Positions 53,401 to 64,000 of a stretch of 64,000 bases of DNA are shown piece after piece. The position numbers and the translations under genes were made by a program. Source of the stretch: Tetrahymena thermophila SB210 (lineage: Eukaryota > Ciliophora > Oligohymenophorea > Hymenostomatida > Tetrahymenidae). The notes under the pieces are model-generated. The model had not been told where the DNA came from. It searched no databases and saw only the letters and a list, made by a program, of their open reading frames with translations. Positions within the stretch are counted from its first letter, which is position 1; every line of letters starts with the position of its first letter. The DNA is taken from the NCBI RefSeq assembly GCF_000189635.1, contig NW_002476418.1, forward strand, positions 496,001 through 560,000, written 5' to 3'.

Positions 53401-56400
53401 ATTTTTAAATAAAATTTGTTTAATTAGTGATAAAACTTACCTGAAATGTTAGAGATCAAATTGATTTGTCATAATGTTATCATACATGTTGAAACAAAAG
53501 TTGTTTAGAAAAGAATCAATCATTTCATTCTCCATAAAAACAGGATAAAATCTGTATTTGTACATAAGATAGTTAGCTAACTATAAGAAAAAATGAGATT
53601 TAACTAGAGGTATTTTAAATTATAAATGAATAAATTTACTTTTTCATGCAAATTAGATGGAATTTAATAGTAATTTGGCAAAACACCTACCCATCTCAGG
53701 CTTGTATATGAGTTGTAAAAGTGAAAATAAAGTGAAGACTCTTAGATTTCTTCTTTGAAGGTATCGGTAGCTTGGTCATATGTAACTATAATAGGCAGGA
53801 AAAATGTAGCAAGACAAAGCTCATCTTTTTCAGACATGTTAACAAGAAATTCTTCACTTGCTTCAAAAACAATATCATTTTCTGAAGTTATAAATGAGTA
53901 TTTTTAATTTATAATGCTTTTTTCATGAATTTTTTTCATTTTTTCTTAGAAGAGGGTTTGCAAGGTATGACCGGAAGACTAGAATAGTTTTTCTGCAAAA
54001 ATGGATTCTTATTAAGTAGGTTGTCTTCTTCCTTTTCTAATTTTACTTTTTAGGCTTTATTCACTTTATATAAGACCACATTCATCAGACTTGTTTGAAA
54101 GTGTTCCGCTAACTTTATTCAGGCTTGCCAATTTTTTTTGGCTTTTTTATGATGATAAACCTGATTAATCGCTTTCTTAATCTTTATTATTTCTTAAATT
54201 ATTTTCTTCAAAATCATCCTCCTCTTCCACTCCAGGAGAGTCTTGATCTATCATTTTTTATTTTCGAATTAATTTTTTATGCAGCTCAGGATCTCCTAAG
54301 CTTTAATTATCTGTTTCTTGATCAGTGTCTTTAATTTCCGAAGTTAATCCTGTAAATTGTAAGTTTTTGCGAGGTAAAAGCTTGTTTTTCCTCATATTAG
54401 AATTGAGATCGCTCATTCTATCTAAATTGCTCTCCGATCTTTCTTAATCACTCAAGCTGTCAACATTTAATATGTCTCCATTTTCTCCAATTTTTTAGAT
54501 ATTTACTTTCTTGCCAAACAGTTGTTTCTTTTACGCTCCAGAGGCTTCAATCAGGGAATGATCTTGTGTGCCCATAACCTATACTGTTTGCATAGAATCA
54601 GTATTTTTGAAATTAGATGGATTTAAAAGAGAAGAATTATTAATCTGATTGCCTCTTTAGAGAGCTTTTGTAGTGTTGCTGCTAGCAGCGCTATTAATAG
54701 TGACATTCATTTCATCAAATTCATTCTAAATACTCGCATTTTCATCAAATTCAGATGCAGGTTTGCTACTTGGTTTTATTTATTACTTGCCAAATATTTC
54801 ATATTCTTTAAATTAAGTATTGAATATTGGATTTTTAATGTTCTTTTATAATAATTTTGGAAGTGACTAATCATGACTCAGATTAACGCCTTAACTTTAA
54901 ACTTATTGTTGCTCACCTTTTGATACCTTTTTGATATCTTCATTATCTTAAATATGATTAATTTAGTGGCTTTTTAGAAGCAAAGCATTTGTTTTGATTT
55001 ATTCGTCTGTACCAAATTACTTTTAGTGGTTTGCATTATATAAAAATTATTAACAATTGAGCAAGTGCTGCTAATTATTATAGCTGATGTGATAATTATT
55101 TTATTGACTACTGGGTTATTTCTAATGGTTGTGGGATGGAACCTAAGAAACAGGACTAGCTTGTTCTTTATTTTAGTTTGCGCTTTTATCATCTTTCAAG
55201 TTGAGTACTTAAACCTATTCCTACTCAAAATTGTTATTTTATTGCATCAAGGGTAGTGGAGGTTAAGGAAGTCTTTGTAATTTTTTCTTTACTATTTAAG
55301 TTGAATTATCACTATCATTATTTGTAGCAGGATTATTGTTATTATTATTTTCTTTAAAATTATTTTATTTGTTAAAGTCTATATTTTCATCATGCTCTTC
55401 TATTTTCTTTGCTGCTCCGAAATCAGAATCGTTCGAGGAATCTGTTCCTGCTTGCTCATAAGGAACGAATACTCCCGATATTTTAAATTTATGCACCTTT
55501 ATTTCATCTATATTTAGATATTTAATATTATATATACATTTAAAAATGACAACATCAATAAAAAAAATGTGATTAAACTGGCTTATAATTTTTATTTAAA
55601 ACATATGAGAGTAGTCAAAAAGAGTTAATTTCTTGTAAAATTAAATAATTTTATTCTAAAATATTAGTTTGTTTTGCTAATAAATTGATAGATAGCAAAT
55701 TAGGTAAATTATAAAGTTTCAATAATAGTGTAGTAATGTTATAAATTAATTATGCAAAATATCAAATTCAGAATAATTTTATTCTAATTTCAATAAATAA
55801 ATATACTGTTTGAAAAGACATTAGAGCTGGCATATTTTTTATTTGGAATTTCTCTTCCTGAAAAGTCATTCCACACTGCTTTCAGCGTTACTGATTGATA
55901 CCTGGTTCTGTATTTTCTATTCAAATTATTGGGAAAAACCTCCCATTCTTAGTTGCCTTGTCTTAGCTTTACAAATTTAAATTGAAATTTGGATCCTATT
56001 ATTTAATTGATTTATTTATTTATTCTAAAAAATACTTTTTATTCTTATTTTGTTGCATTTTTTCTAATTCATTTGCTTGGAGACAAATTTAAATTTAAAA
56101 ATATCCAACTTATTAAATGATGAACCTTTGCTTAACTAGATAATTGACAACAAATTATATCGTCTCCATGTTTATATTGTCTGCTAACATAGTTAATTTT
56201 GCTTATTGGTCTTCATTTAATACGCTTGACTATTTTATCTTTTATTTATTAATGTAAAAGTGGTTTACCTTTTTGCAACATCAAAGGATTTTCAGTGTAC
56301 CAATTTGGGTAATTATCATCATCTGTTTTCATTACTATTCCTTTGTATGGATTCCAATTACCTAACTGGGGAGTATTGCCTACGATAATAAGCTATTCCC

Positions 56401-56455
56401 CAAACGCTGTTTTGCATATAATTTCGAACTTAACTTCGCAATCTGCTATGATCAT
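50421..56455 (-). CDS. CBM20 starch-binding protein with degenerate TPS and TPP domains
   Basis: Nine exons: 56455-56269, 55995-55807, 55507-53640, 53580-53441, 52750-52114, 52057-51372, 51305-50837, 50751-50602, 50549-50421; 1484 residues. Residues 6-110 are a CBM20 starch/glycan-binding domain (FGEQLIIVGNTPQLGNWNPY, FQFKFVK, WEVFPNN). A disordered Ser/Asn/Gln linker reaches about 640. The TPS (GT20) region runs to about 1205 (LRWVGVLPNYYQIPSN, SIAYFHDSQFPDIDKLMILP). The phosphatase-like region completes the protein (NMVYIVTELS, LGLICENGYF, ILILGSSMTDEDMF, YVTIGIKPSNAYYY). Key catalytic residues are altered. The TPS block DRLDYxKG reads DTLHENNK, so the Arg and Lys for substrate are gone. 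HAD motif I DYDGT reads GYVGT, losing both Asp. GDD before DEDMF reads GSS. It is probably a regulatory or scaffolding pseudo-enzyme of storage-glycan or trehalose metabolism. Confidence 0.9.
52870..53180. repeat. Three-copy tandem repeat of about 111-117 bp inside an intron
   Basis: Within the 690-nt intron of the CBM20-TPS gene, the motif ATTCTTTTAAAGCAAT recurs at about 52876 (one T fewer), 52987 and 53104. Copies of TATTAATTTTAAATCTATTT lie between them. The units have diverged. Confidence 0.65.
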
Positions 56456-57740
56456 AATCGCTAAAAAAAAAATTTTTACAAGTAATCTTTGATAGCAGAT
56501 TTATTTTCCTTATACTTATTTCTATTTCTTAATATATTCTGCTTGCTTGTTTGTTTGCTTAAACAAATTAATGATAATCTATTAATTTCACAGAGATTTT
56601 CATTTACAAAAGATGAAGTAACAAATTCATTCATCATTGAACATAAGAATATTTTAAAAGCTTACATATTAATAAACTAAAACAGAATTTTAATTAAATA
56701 TCTTCCAAAAAAAATATTGATTTTTCATTCATAAATCGAAATTGAGCAATTATTGAAGACGCAAAATATATCACTTAAAACCCTTTTAAATTCTAATAAT
56801 AGCTCCTAAGTATTCAACTTTATTTTTTTGATTTATTTTCTTTCAGGTTTTTTTTGATCTTATCCAAAGCAAAGACTACTAAAAAATTAGTTTTATTATT
56901 TGTAAAAAATGATTTGAATTTTATTTTAAAAAGTTTGAAAATAATTATTTTATAAATTGATGGAATATTAAAAATATTACAGAAAATTATGTTGATTCAA
57001 ATAAATATATCTTGTTTAATAATAATTTCATTTTTATTTCAAGATAATTAGTGAGAAAAATAAAAACATACTTTGAAATAATATTCATAAGATGTTTTTA
57101 TTTTAGTAAATGCTAAAAATATTAATGAAAATTTTAGTTTTTTAGAGAAATTTTATTAAAATTGTTTTGCATTTATAAAAAATAGTAAAAATGATATTTT
57201 TGATCTCTTTTTTTGAAATTATAGTTTATAAGATTGAAATTATTTAGATTGCAAACTTAAATTAAATAAATTTTTGAATTTAGTTTTAATAGACATAATA
57301 AAATTCTGAAATCAAGCTTTTAGAATGATCTCATATTAAATTAAAAAATTAATAAAGAATCCAAGAAATTTTAAATGATAATTAAAATTATTTGATTTTT
57401 ATACCTTATAATTGAAATATTAAGATATAAATATAAATCCACATCCAGTAAATTATAAAAAATTAATAAGTTTTTGATATTATTTTAATGAATGATATGA
57501 GATAAAAAGCTTTGAAAATAAATGCTATTTTTTTATATAGAATTCTTTTAGTTAGTTTGTACTTAAAAAAATAAATTAAACCTAATAAAAAATAGTTTAT
57601 AAAAAAATAATTTTTAAAATAAATATTTTTTTTCAAACTAAAACAAAAAAAAACTCAAATTTTACAAATTATAAGCAAATTTTTGTATTTGATAAAAAAT
57701 TTTGATTTAAAAAAACAATAAAAAAGAAAACAGTGATTTT
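56456..57740. other. Intergenic, no gene seen
   Basis: Upstream of the CBM20-TPS gene and downstream of the 1024-residue membrane protein gene, both minus. A frame is open on minus near 56490-56640 but does not join the CBM20 frame by any reasonable splice. Otherwise A and T runs only. Confidence 0.5.
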
Positions 57741-60700
57741 TCAATCTTATTTTTTAGAAGACTCCTGCTTTTACTATGTTGCATTCTCATAAATTTCTGA
57801 AGAGTAGAAGTATGTAACATTGCTAGGATCTTAATTTTTAATATAGTTGTATCTATCATTAATTGTTTCATAAGCAAAGCTCTTTACTTAAGAGCTACTA
57901 ATAAATGGAAAGAGAATTTATTTCTTAAATTTTTAAAATCTTTGTTAAATTCTTGCTTGGAAGTTCTTTAGTGAGCCCTCTCCTTTAATAGCATTAGAAA
58001 TAGAGTTAAATTACTACTTTTTGACAGTTTAAATTTCTATTCTCTTGTCCAACTCATTTATAGGATAAAGAATGTTAGGGTCATTAAATATTGCTATTAA
58101 AAACTTCTCTGTAATAGATTTGAAATCATTTTCTTCAATGTCTTATTATATAAATAAATAAATGTAATTAAATTAATAATATATTTTTTTTAGATAAAAT
58201 TAAATTGTTAAAAATAAAAATTTAATATTTTAAATTTTGAAATAGAAAGATTTACCATATTTTTTAAATACCCAGCTCATTTTTCTTTATTCGATAAACT
58301 ATCTTGACATACTCTCACACTCATAGAAAACTGCAGATAATTCTTCTTAAGTGAATTTTATATTACAGTTTGGAGGATTAGGATATTTCTTTTTCCTATC
58401 CTAGATTTGTTTTGACAAGATGCTTTGCAACTTAGCTATGTTTTAACTAATGAATTAACTGGAGCCTTATTGTAAGTCATAATTTCTTTATAAAAATAAA
58501 TCAAAAATTAGATTTTTTTTGAAAAATATAAAAGTAAGTTTTACTTAAAAAGACTCCTAGAGAACTCTTCATATTCACTTTAAGGACCTTAAATTCTTTA
58601 TCTTAGTCTCTCATTATATTCTTCTAACTCTGTGGATTCTAAGTGCGATCTCATCTGTTTATAAATTTAATAATAAATTAATTGTTTCTTGTATATAAAA
58701 TATAATTACCAAAAATTTAACATCCTCAATATCCATGGAGTAGGAATACTATCTTGTAACTCCAGATCCTCTTACTTTCCAAGCAATGAAGGTGTCTATC
58801 TCGGGCTAACGTCCAATTTTTTTGGTTACAAAGAACATAATCTCATCACTTATTGAAGTCAAAATTTTTCTTAAGTAAGCAAAAATTACACTCAGAACTG
58901 CAATTAAAGGATGAATAAAAATCATGCTTATAATACTAACTATAATCTCAAATAGGCCAACAATTAAATCAAAAGAAGCTTTAACAATAGGTAGTCTTTC
59001 AAATGTCTGATATCTCAAATAATCATATGGGTAATAGATTTAGCTGTGTCTAGTAGGAGAATCAAAATCCCACACAAAAATGTGATACAGCCATCTAAAA
59101 ACCAAAGTGATAGGTATCCAAAGCCAGCTTGTTATTGCTAAAGCAAAACTAAATAAGCAATTGAGTATTATTACAATAGGCATCAAAATGCCTACTAAGA
59201 ATATAGCAACAAACAATAATCTAAATACATAGCACTCAATGTATTTCACACCTCTAGCAAAATTTTTGCCAAATAAACCTCTATCTGGTAATGCTTCAAA
59301 ATCTTCCATTGTCTTTTTTATTCCATTTAACGTTGTTTTTAAAATATAAACATATGGATGAAAGTATCCATAGTTCTTTTCCTCTCCAGTCCTATACTCA
59401 ACATACTAATTTTTGATATAAATTTATTTAATATTTTTGCAATTTAATTTCAAATAATAATTTAACATCAATAAAATTTTTTATTAAAAATCCAATATAA
59501 AAAAAAAAATTTATTTTATTTTAATCAAATTTTTTTATTTATTAATTTTCCTCTTTAATTAATCAGAAAAATAGAGAGATACTTCAAGAATAGAAAAATG
59601 TATTTTAAAAACATAAAATAAATTACTGTTCCTCTAGAAAAAGGCTAAGTATAGAATAGACTCTTGAGACCGAATTAGCCATTAATTAGATTTTAAGTTA
59701 GATTGATGAAGACATTGATTGTCCAAACTTTATATCTTAATACTTGCAAAACTACTCTCCAACCAAAAAAGTCAGTGTTTGTTTTGTACTCTTTACCATT
59801 TTCGTATTGATAAAAAGTTACTCCATTGTAATCTTTAGATTGAATGATTTTGTAGGGAGGCATATATTTTTAGAAAGTGCTAAAAACTCTGCAAGGAGTA
59901 GTGCTTTATTGTTGTATTCTTTTGTAGTTGTCATTGTAAATCTGCTTGAAGGCCTACTAAAATTCAGTGAAGCGAACAAATAGTATCACTTCGCTTTTTA
60001 AGTTGGCTTAAGTTAAATCTTTTAGTATTTTTTAATTGCAGTCAACTACTAATTTTTCAATAATTGGTTGCATTTATTCTTTTACCACTCTTGATTTCCA
60101 AAGTTCTACTCTTGACTTAATAGGGTGTTTTTCCTTAATCTCTTTAATTTTCTCAGCTTCCTTTTCGTTAATTTACTTGTTTAGTTCATAGTATTAGCGA
60201 TTTGTAATCTAAGTTGCCTAAATCAAGTTAATTAAGTGCTACTAGACATCCTTTTCTTTGACATATGTGCCACTTTAAATCAAATTGAAAAGATAATTTT
60301 ACTTTTCTTAAAATATCTCCATTAAGGCTTCATCCTCACTTTTATCTGATTTCTCTAATTCCTTTATTTTTTCGGTTTCGTATTTACTAGCCCACTTATC
60401 AAAATCTACGCTTAGCTAGTTAAAATCAGCAACTGCGTTTTAAAATTATTTAATTTCTTTTTCATCTAATTCAAACTTGGACTTATCTCTATAATACTAA
60501 GACTTAAATACGAACTCAAAGAAAGAAACACGCATTTGCTAATGGTGCTGCTTAAGAGTGGCTTTCATTCTCTCCTTAAGAATCTCACTGATGACTTGCT
60601 GCTTTGAGTAAATTTAAACTTTCTTTATACCAAAAGTTAGATTCAAAGCCTTTGAGAAGAGAGACAAAATTGTCTAGAACCCATCAACTAGATTTGGGTT

Positions 60701-61411
60701 TAAGATTTGTGATTTTAAAAAGTAATTTCTAGCAAATTTAGGAGTAATTCTGCATTGTATTTGCAATAATTAATGCCATGCCACACTAAGAGCCTACTAA
60801 AAGCTTTTTGTAATTTACTCCTCTCCTCTTATAATCCAATCATTTATTTTCCAAGTAGTGACCTGGTCTTCAGTTTGACCTTGCACTTAGAATTCACCTT
60901 TCTTAATTAAATTGAAAAAAATTGTATATTAAGTTAAAATTTCTGATAATTAATCAATATATTTTAATAATTATTATTGTATATCATTTTAGAATTTTTA
61001 TTACCAAATTTAGATAGAATTATTAATAAAGTTATTAAAATAAATTACTTGCTTAATCTACAAGCATTGATCAGGAGTTAATTTTTTCATTTCGCTTGTT
61101 CCAATCTCCTACTTAGGTTAAAAGAACTGAATGGGAGCTTCATTTCCAGTAAACATAGTGGAAGGTAAGTTGAACTGCCAATTATTCACATTGTCCCATG
61201 TATAAAGGTGAGTTTCAAGTACTTTATCTATTTATTCAACAAGATTTTGGATATCTTTATTGCTTTTTTCAAGTTCTTTTCTGCTTGAGTGGTAAAGCTA
61301 AGAAGGCTTCACTTATGACTTAGTTGGTAGATTATAAACATTTTCGTCATCTAAACTGAAAGGAGCAATGTTGCTATCGCTTTATCTAATTAGATTTTTT
61401 TCCTCTTGCAT
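57741..61411 (-). CDS. Multi-pass membrane protein of unknown function
   Basis: Exons 61411-61049, 60901-59627, 59405-58710, 58654-58545, 58485-58256 and 58141-57741 give 1024 residues, ending in TGA. Residues 1 to about 480 are hydrophilic and mostly helical, with a Trp-containing stretch (VTTWKINDWIIRGEE) and a coiled-coil-like part (EKEAEKIKEIKEK). A semi-hydrophobic segment at about 490-515 (FFGWRVVLQVLRYKVWTINV) is followed by two strong membrane segments at about 598-655 (LLFVAIFLVGILMPIVIILN, ITSWLWIPITLVFRWLY). Another hydrophobic hairpin lies at about 694-726 (LIVGLFEIIVSIISMIFI). The C-terminal 300 residues are charged again. I do not recognise the family; a conserved protist membrane protein is the most I can say. 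All five junctions keep frame (phases 0, 0, 0, 2, 1). Confidence 0.87.
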
Positions 61412-64000
61412 TTATATTTTAGATGTATCTTCCTTTCTATTAATATTTTTTATGTTTATTATTAATTATAAGTAATTAAGATATAAAAACACAAATTTAA
61501 TAAAATTTTGCGAAGTTTGTTTTAATAAAAAGAAAATATCGATTGAATGAATATATTTTTTCTATCAATGTTTAATATGTAAGATAAATCCTGAATTGGT
61601 GATGCAAACATAAAAACTGATTTTAGAAAAATCAACTATTTTTTTTAATATAAATTAATTAGATAATCACGCTTTCAAAACACTTAGCAATATCCTATTT
61701 ATCTTTGGGGATATTTTACACTTTGAGATATGAATAACGATAATATTAACTTCATTATATACTAATTAATTAAAATAGAGCAAAATTAATTTGAAATATG
61801 ACATGCATGCGTCATGATAAATAATGTGAATCTTTCTATATCTTCAACTTTTAAGACTTTATAAATTCTGGTTTGAGAAATTTCATAAAAAAAGAAAAAT
61901 TAAAATTTTAGGTCAAAGATTAACAATTTATATTAAGATTATTCAATATCTATTTTGGTAGATGCATCTAATTGCATTTACTGTAAACTAAGTATTTTCA
62001 CATTAACTTGCAAATAAAGTTTGATTTTTTAGCAATAGAAAATATCTTAATTACTAAAATTATCCTTAAGAAAATATTTCTAGATCTTTATTTTTTTAAA
62101 AACTTTAAATTCATTCAGTAGATACGTGATTTAAGTGACATTTTGAGAAAAGTAAAAATTAAAAATTATTTGACAAAATCTTGTAAAAATATTATTTAAA
62201 TTGAGCCTAATTCTTTTAATTTACACTTGATGTTAGTAAAACTTAAATATTACTTTAGAAAAGTTTAATTTATAATAAGATAAAATAAAAAGAAAAATGG
62301 TATTTTAAGCTGATGATACAAAACTTATTTATTATTTTTTAATCAACATCTACTTATTTTTATTAATTACATTTTTGAATCAGGATAGTATGTTTGAAAA
62401 GATAAATCTAAAATATCTCAAAAACTCAAGAGAATCAAAAATAAGAAATAGTTTATAAAATTTGATTCTCAAAAATACTTCAAAGAATTCAAATATTTAA
62501 TCAGCTAGATTATTGATAAAAATAAAATTTTATATCAATTAAATAGTATATTTTATATGAATTAATTCTAAACTTGATGAGAAAATAACTATTTTATTCA
62601 GTTTTAGTATATCTTGATCTATTAAAAAAATCAAAAGGAAATTGAAAATATTTTAAATATTTAAAAAATATGATAAATAATATAAGATTAATATTTGTTT
62701 GTCATAAAATAATCCATTAAAATTTGACGTTAAAATTGAAAATAGAAAGCTATTTATTTTTCATAATTTTGCCTTTCAGAAACCACAGCTAACAAAATTA
62801 TTAGTAAATCCTTTTTTAGAATTTAACTTATAATAAAAAACTATGTAAATAGTACAAAAAAATTTTGTTCCAAAAGATATAAAAATCAAATAAAAGATAA
62901 ATTTTATTAAATGATCAAATTAAATAATGTGCTTACTCTTTCAATAATTATCTAAATTAAATTTTATTTTTAATAAATTTTTATCAATATGATAAAAGAA
63001 GATTTTTTAATCGAAATAAAATAATTTTTTATATTCAAATAATTTAAATTAGATGATAATTTTGATATAAATAAAAGTAATTTGTTAGAACATTTAATTT
63101 TTTTATGTAAAAGAAGCTTTTTAAGTTAATAATTAGAATGATTTACGATGACAAATGAAGACCAAGTAATAAACAGAGAATGTATATAATGAATTAAAAT
63201 TATTGAGATTTAATCTAAAATTTAAATAATAAAAAGTTGAGTTGATAACAATTTCATCCAATATAATTGAATTTATTTTCTTAGTAAATAACTAACTAAA
63301 TAAGATTCTCCTTTTGTATCATAAATTTAATTGATAAGATAGCTTGATACTTAGATATATTGTATCCTGTAATTTACCGATAGAACATAAATTAGTGAAG
63401 CACACACTTGTCAATGTATTCAATCTTAATATTAGTGAAAGTATAATTTCAATGTTTGTTTATAAGCTTGGAAGTCAGCTTAGTATTATAGTTAGGATTT
63501 AAGAATGCTTTATAGATAGTTAGATTGGTTGGTTGATAGATAGATAGATTTATAGATTGTTTAGTTGATAGATTGATTTGTTGCTTCATGTCATATACTA
63601 AATTAAAAAATATATAATAATATATTAGAGATGAGTGATTGATAGATTTTTATAATGTCAAATACTATTTTATTATTAAAAAAATTTATTAAATTCTTTC
63701 ACTTATCCTTAACTTTTAAATATTTAATAGCTCTTGTTTGTTTTTTTATTTATTTATTCACATAATTTTTTATTAAAATAAATTAAAAATCTTACACATC
63801 GTCATCACAGCCAGCTAATTTGATATAAAAAAAATAGTTAATATAAAAGTGATTAAATAAATAATAGAATTGTGGATTAAAATAATGTTATGTATAAAGA
63901 AAGATTATAATTTGAGTAGAAAATTCTTGAAAGATATGTATTAAAATTGAATGATTTTTACATTAAAAGGCAATACATATCAAATTAATTAAAAATCCAG
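61412..64000. other. A+T-rich flank, no gene seen
   Basis: About 2.6 kb with a (GATA/GATT)n tract near 63530-63585 and many A/T runs. A short less A+T-rich patch at about 63795-63820 (ACACATCGTCATCACAGCC) could be a small exon of a gene lying beyond the window, but it cannot be assigned. No telomere repeat at the right edge. Confidence 0.5.
63530..63585. repeat. Degenerate (GATA/GATT)n simple repeat
   Basis: Successive TAGATAGATAGAT and TTGATAGATTGATT units. It is similar to short tracts near 5325 and 27310, a common background repeat of this genome. Confidence 0.6.

Noticed and set aside
54125-55256. Hydrophobic-looking plus and minus frames
   Set aside because: Shadows of the Ser/Asn/Gln-rich linker of the CBM20-TPS gene.
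56489-56680. Possible extra 5' exon of the CBM20-TPS gene
   Set aside because: The only nearby donor/acceptor pair would make a 19-nt intron and a wrong phase; the CBM20 fold is complete from the chosen ATG.
63120-63190. Short plus-strand frame starting MTNEDQVINREC
   Set aside because: Ends in TGA after about 14 codons with no splice partner or recognisable domain.

Overview
The window reads as macronuclear DNA of a ciliate close to Tetrahymena. Non-coding DNA is extremely A+T rich, introns are short and A+T rich with GT...AG ends, and TAA and TAG lie in frame throughout conserved protein domains at glutamine positions, so only TGA acts as stop. Under that code I could build 15 protein-coding genes, all ending in TGA, plus one decayed DNA transposon. 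No rRNA, tRNA, CRISPR array or telomere repeat was recognised. All reading was by eye. Splice sites were chosen because they keep frame, phase and domain continuity; none is confirmed by RNA.

Layout, left to right. 1-11 kb, all minus strand: a tetraspanin-like four-pass membrane protein (1290-2933), a Pro/Gln-rich protein with a scramblase/tubby-like C-terminal part (5368-6330), and a leucine-rich-repeat (LRR) gene of ten small exons (8178-9954). 11-16 kb: a tubulin tyrosine ligase-like (TTLL) enzyme on plus (11329-13297), then a Cys-rich, probably GPI-anchored surface protein on minus (14450-15676), resembling ciliate immobilisation antigens. 17-23 kb: a tandem pair of two-pass membrane protein paralogues on plus with the same intron layout. 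23.2-24.4 kb: a frameshifted Tc1/mariner-type transposase relic. 24.7-29.5 kb, minus: an intronless LRR protein and a MORN-repeat protein with an MGNCC lipidation-type start. 32-45 kb, plus: an 1808-residue protein of unknown function, a small METTL/Methyltransf_16-type methyltransferase, and a ubiquitin-specific protease with DUSP, MYND zinc finger and UCH domains. 45-61 kb, minus: a 1286-residue coiled-coil protein; a nine-exon protein with an N-terminal CBM20 starch-binding domain followed by degenerate trehalose-6-phosphate synthase and phosphatase domains; and a 1024-residue multi-pass membrane protein of unknown function.

The genes do not form an operon or a single pathway. Several fit ciliate cell-surface and cytoskeleton biology (TTLL, MORN, coiled coil, surface antigen, tetraspanin). 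The most unusual single gene is the CBM20-TPS-TPP protein, where catalytic motifs of both enzyme domains are altered while the carbohydrate-binding domain looks intact. That suggests a glycan-binding regulatory pseudo-enzyme.
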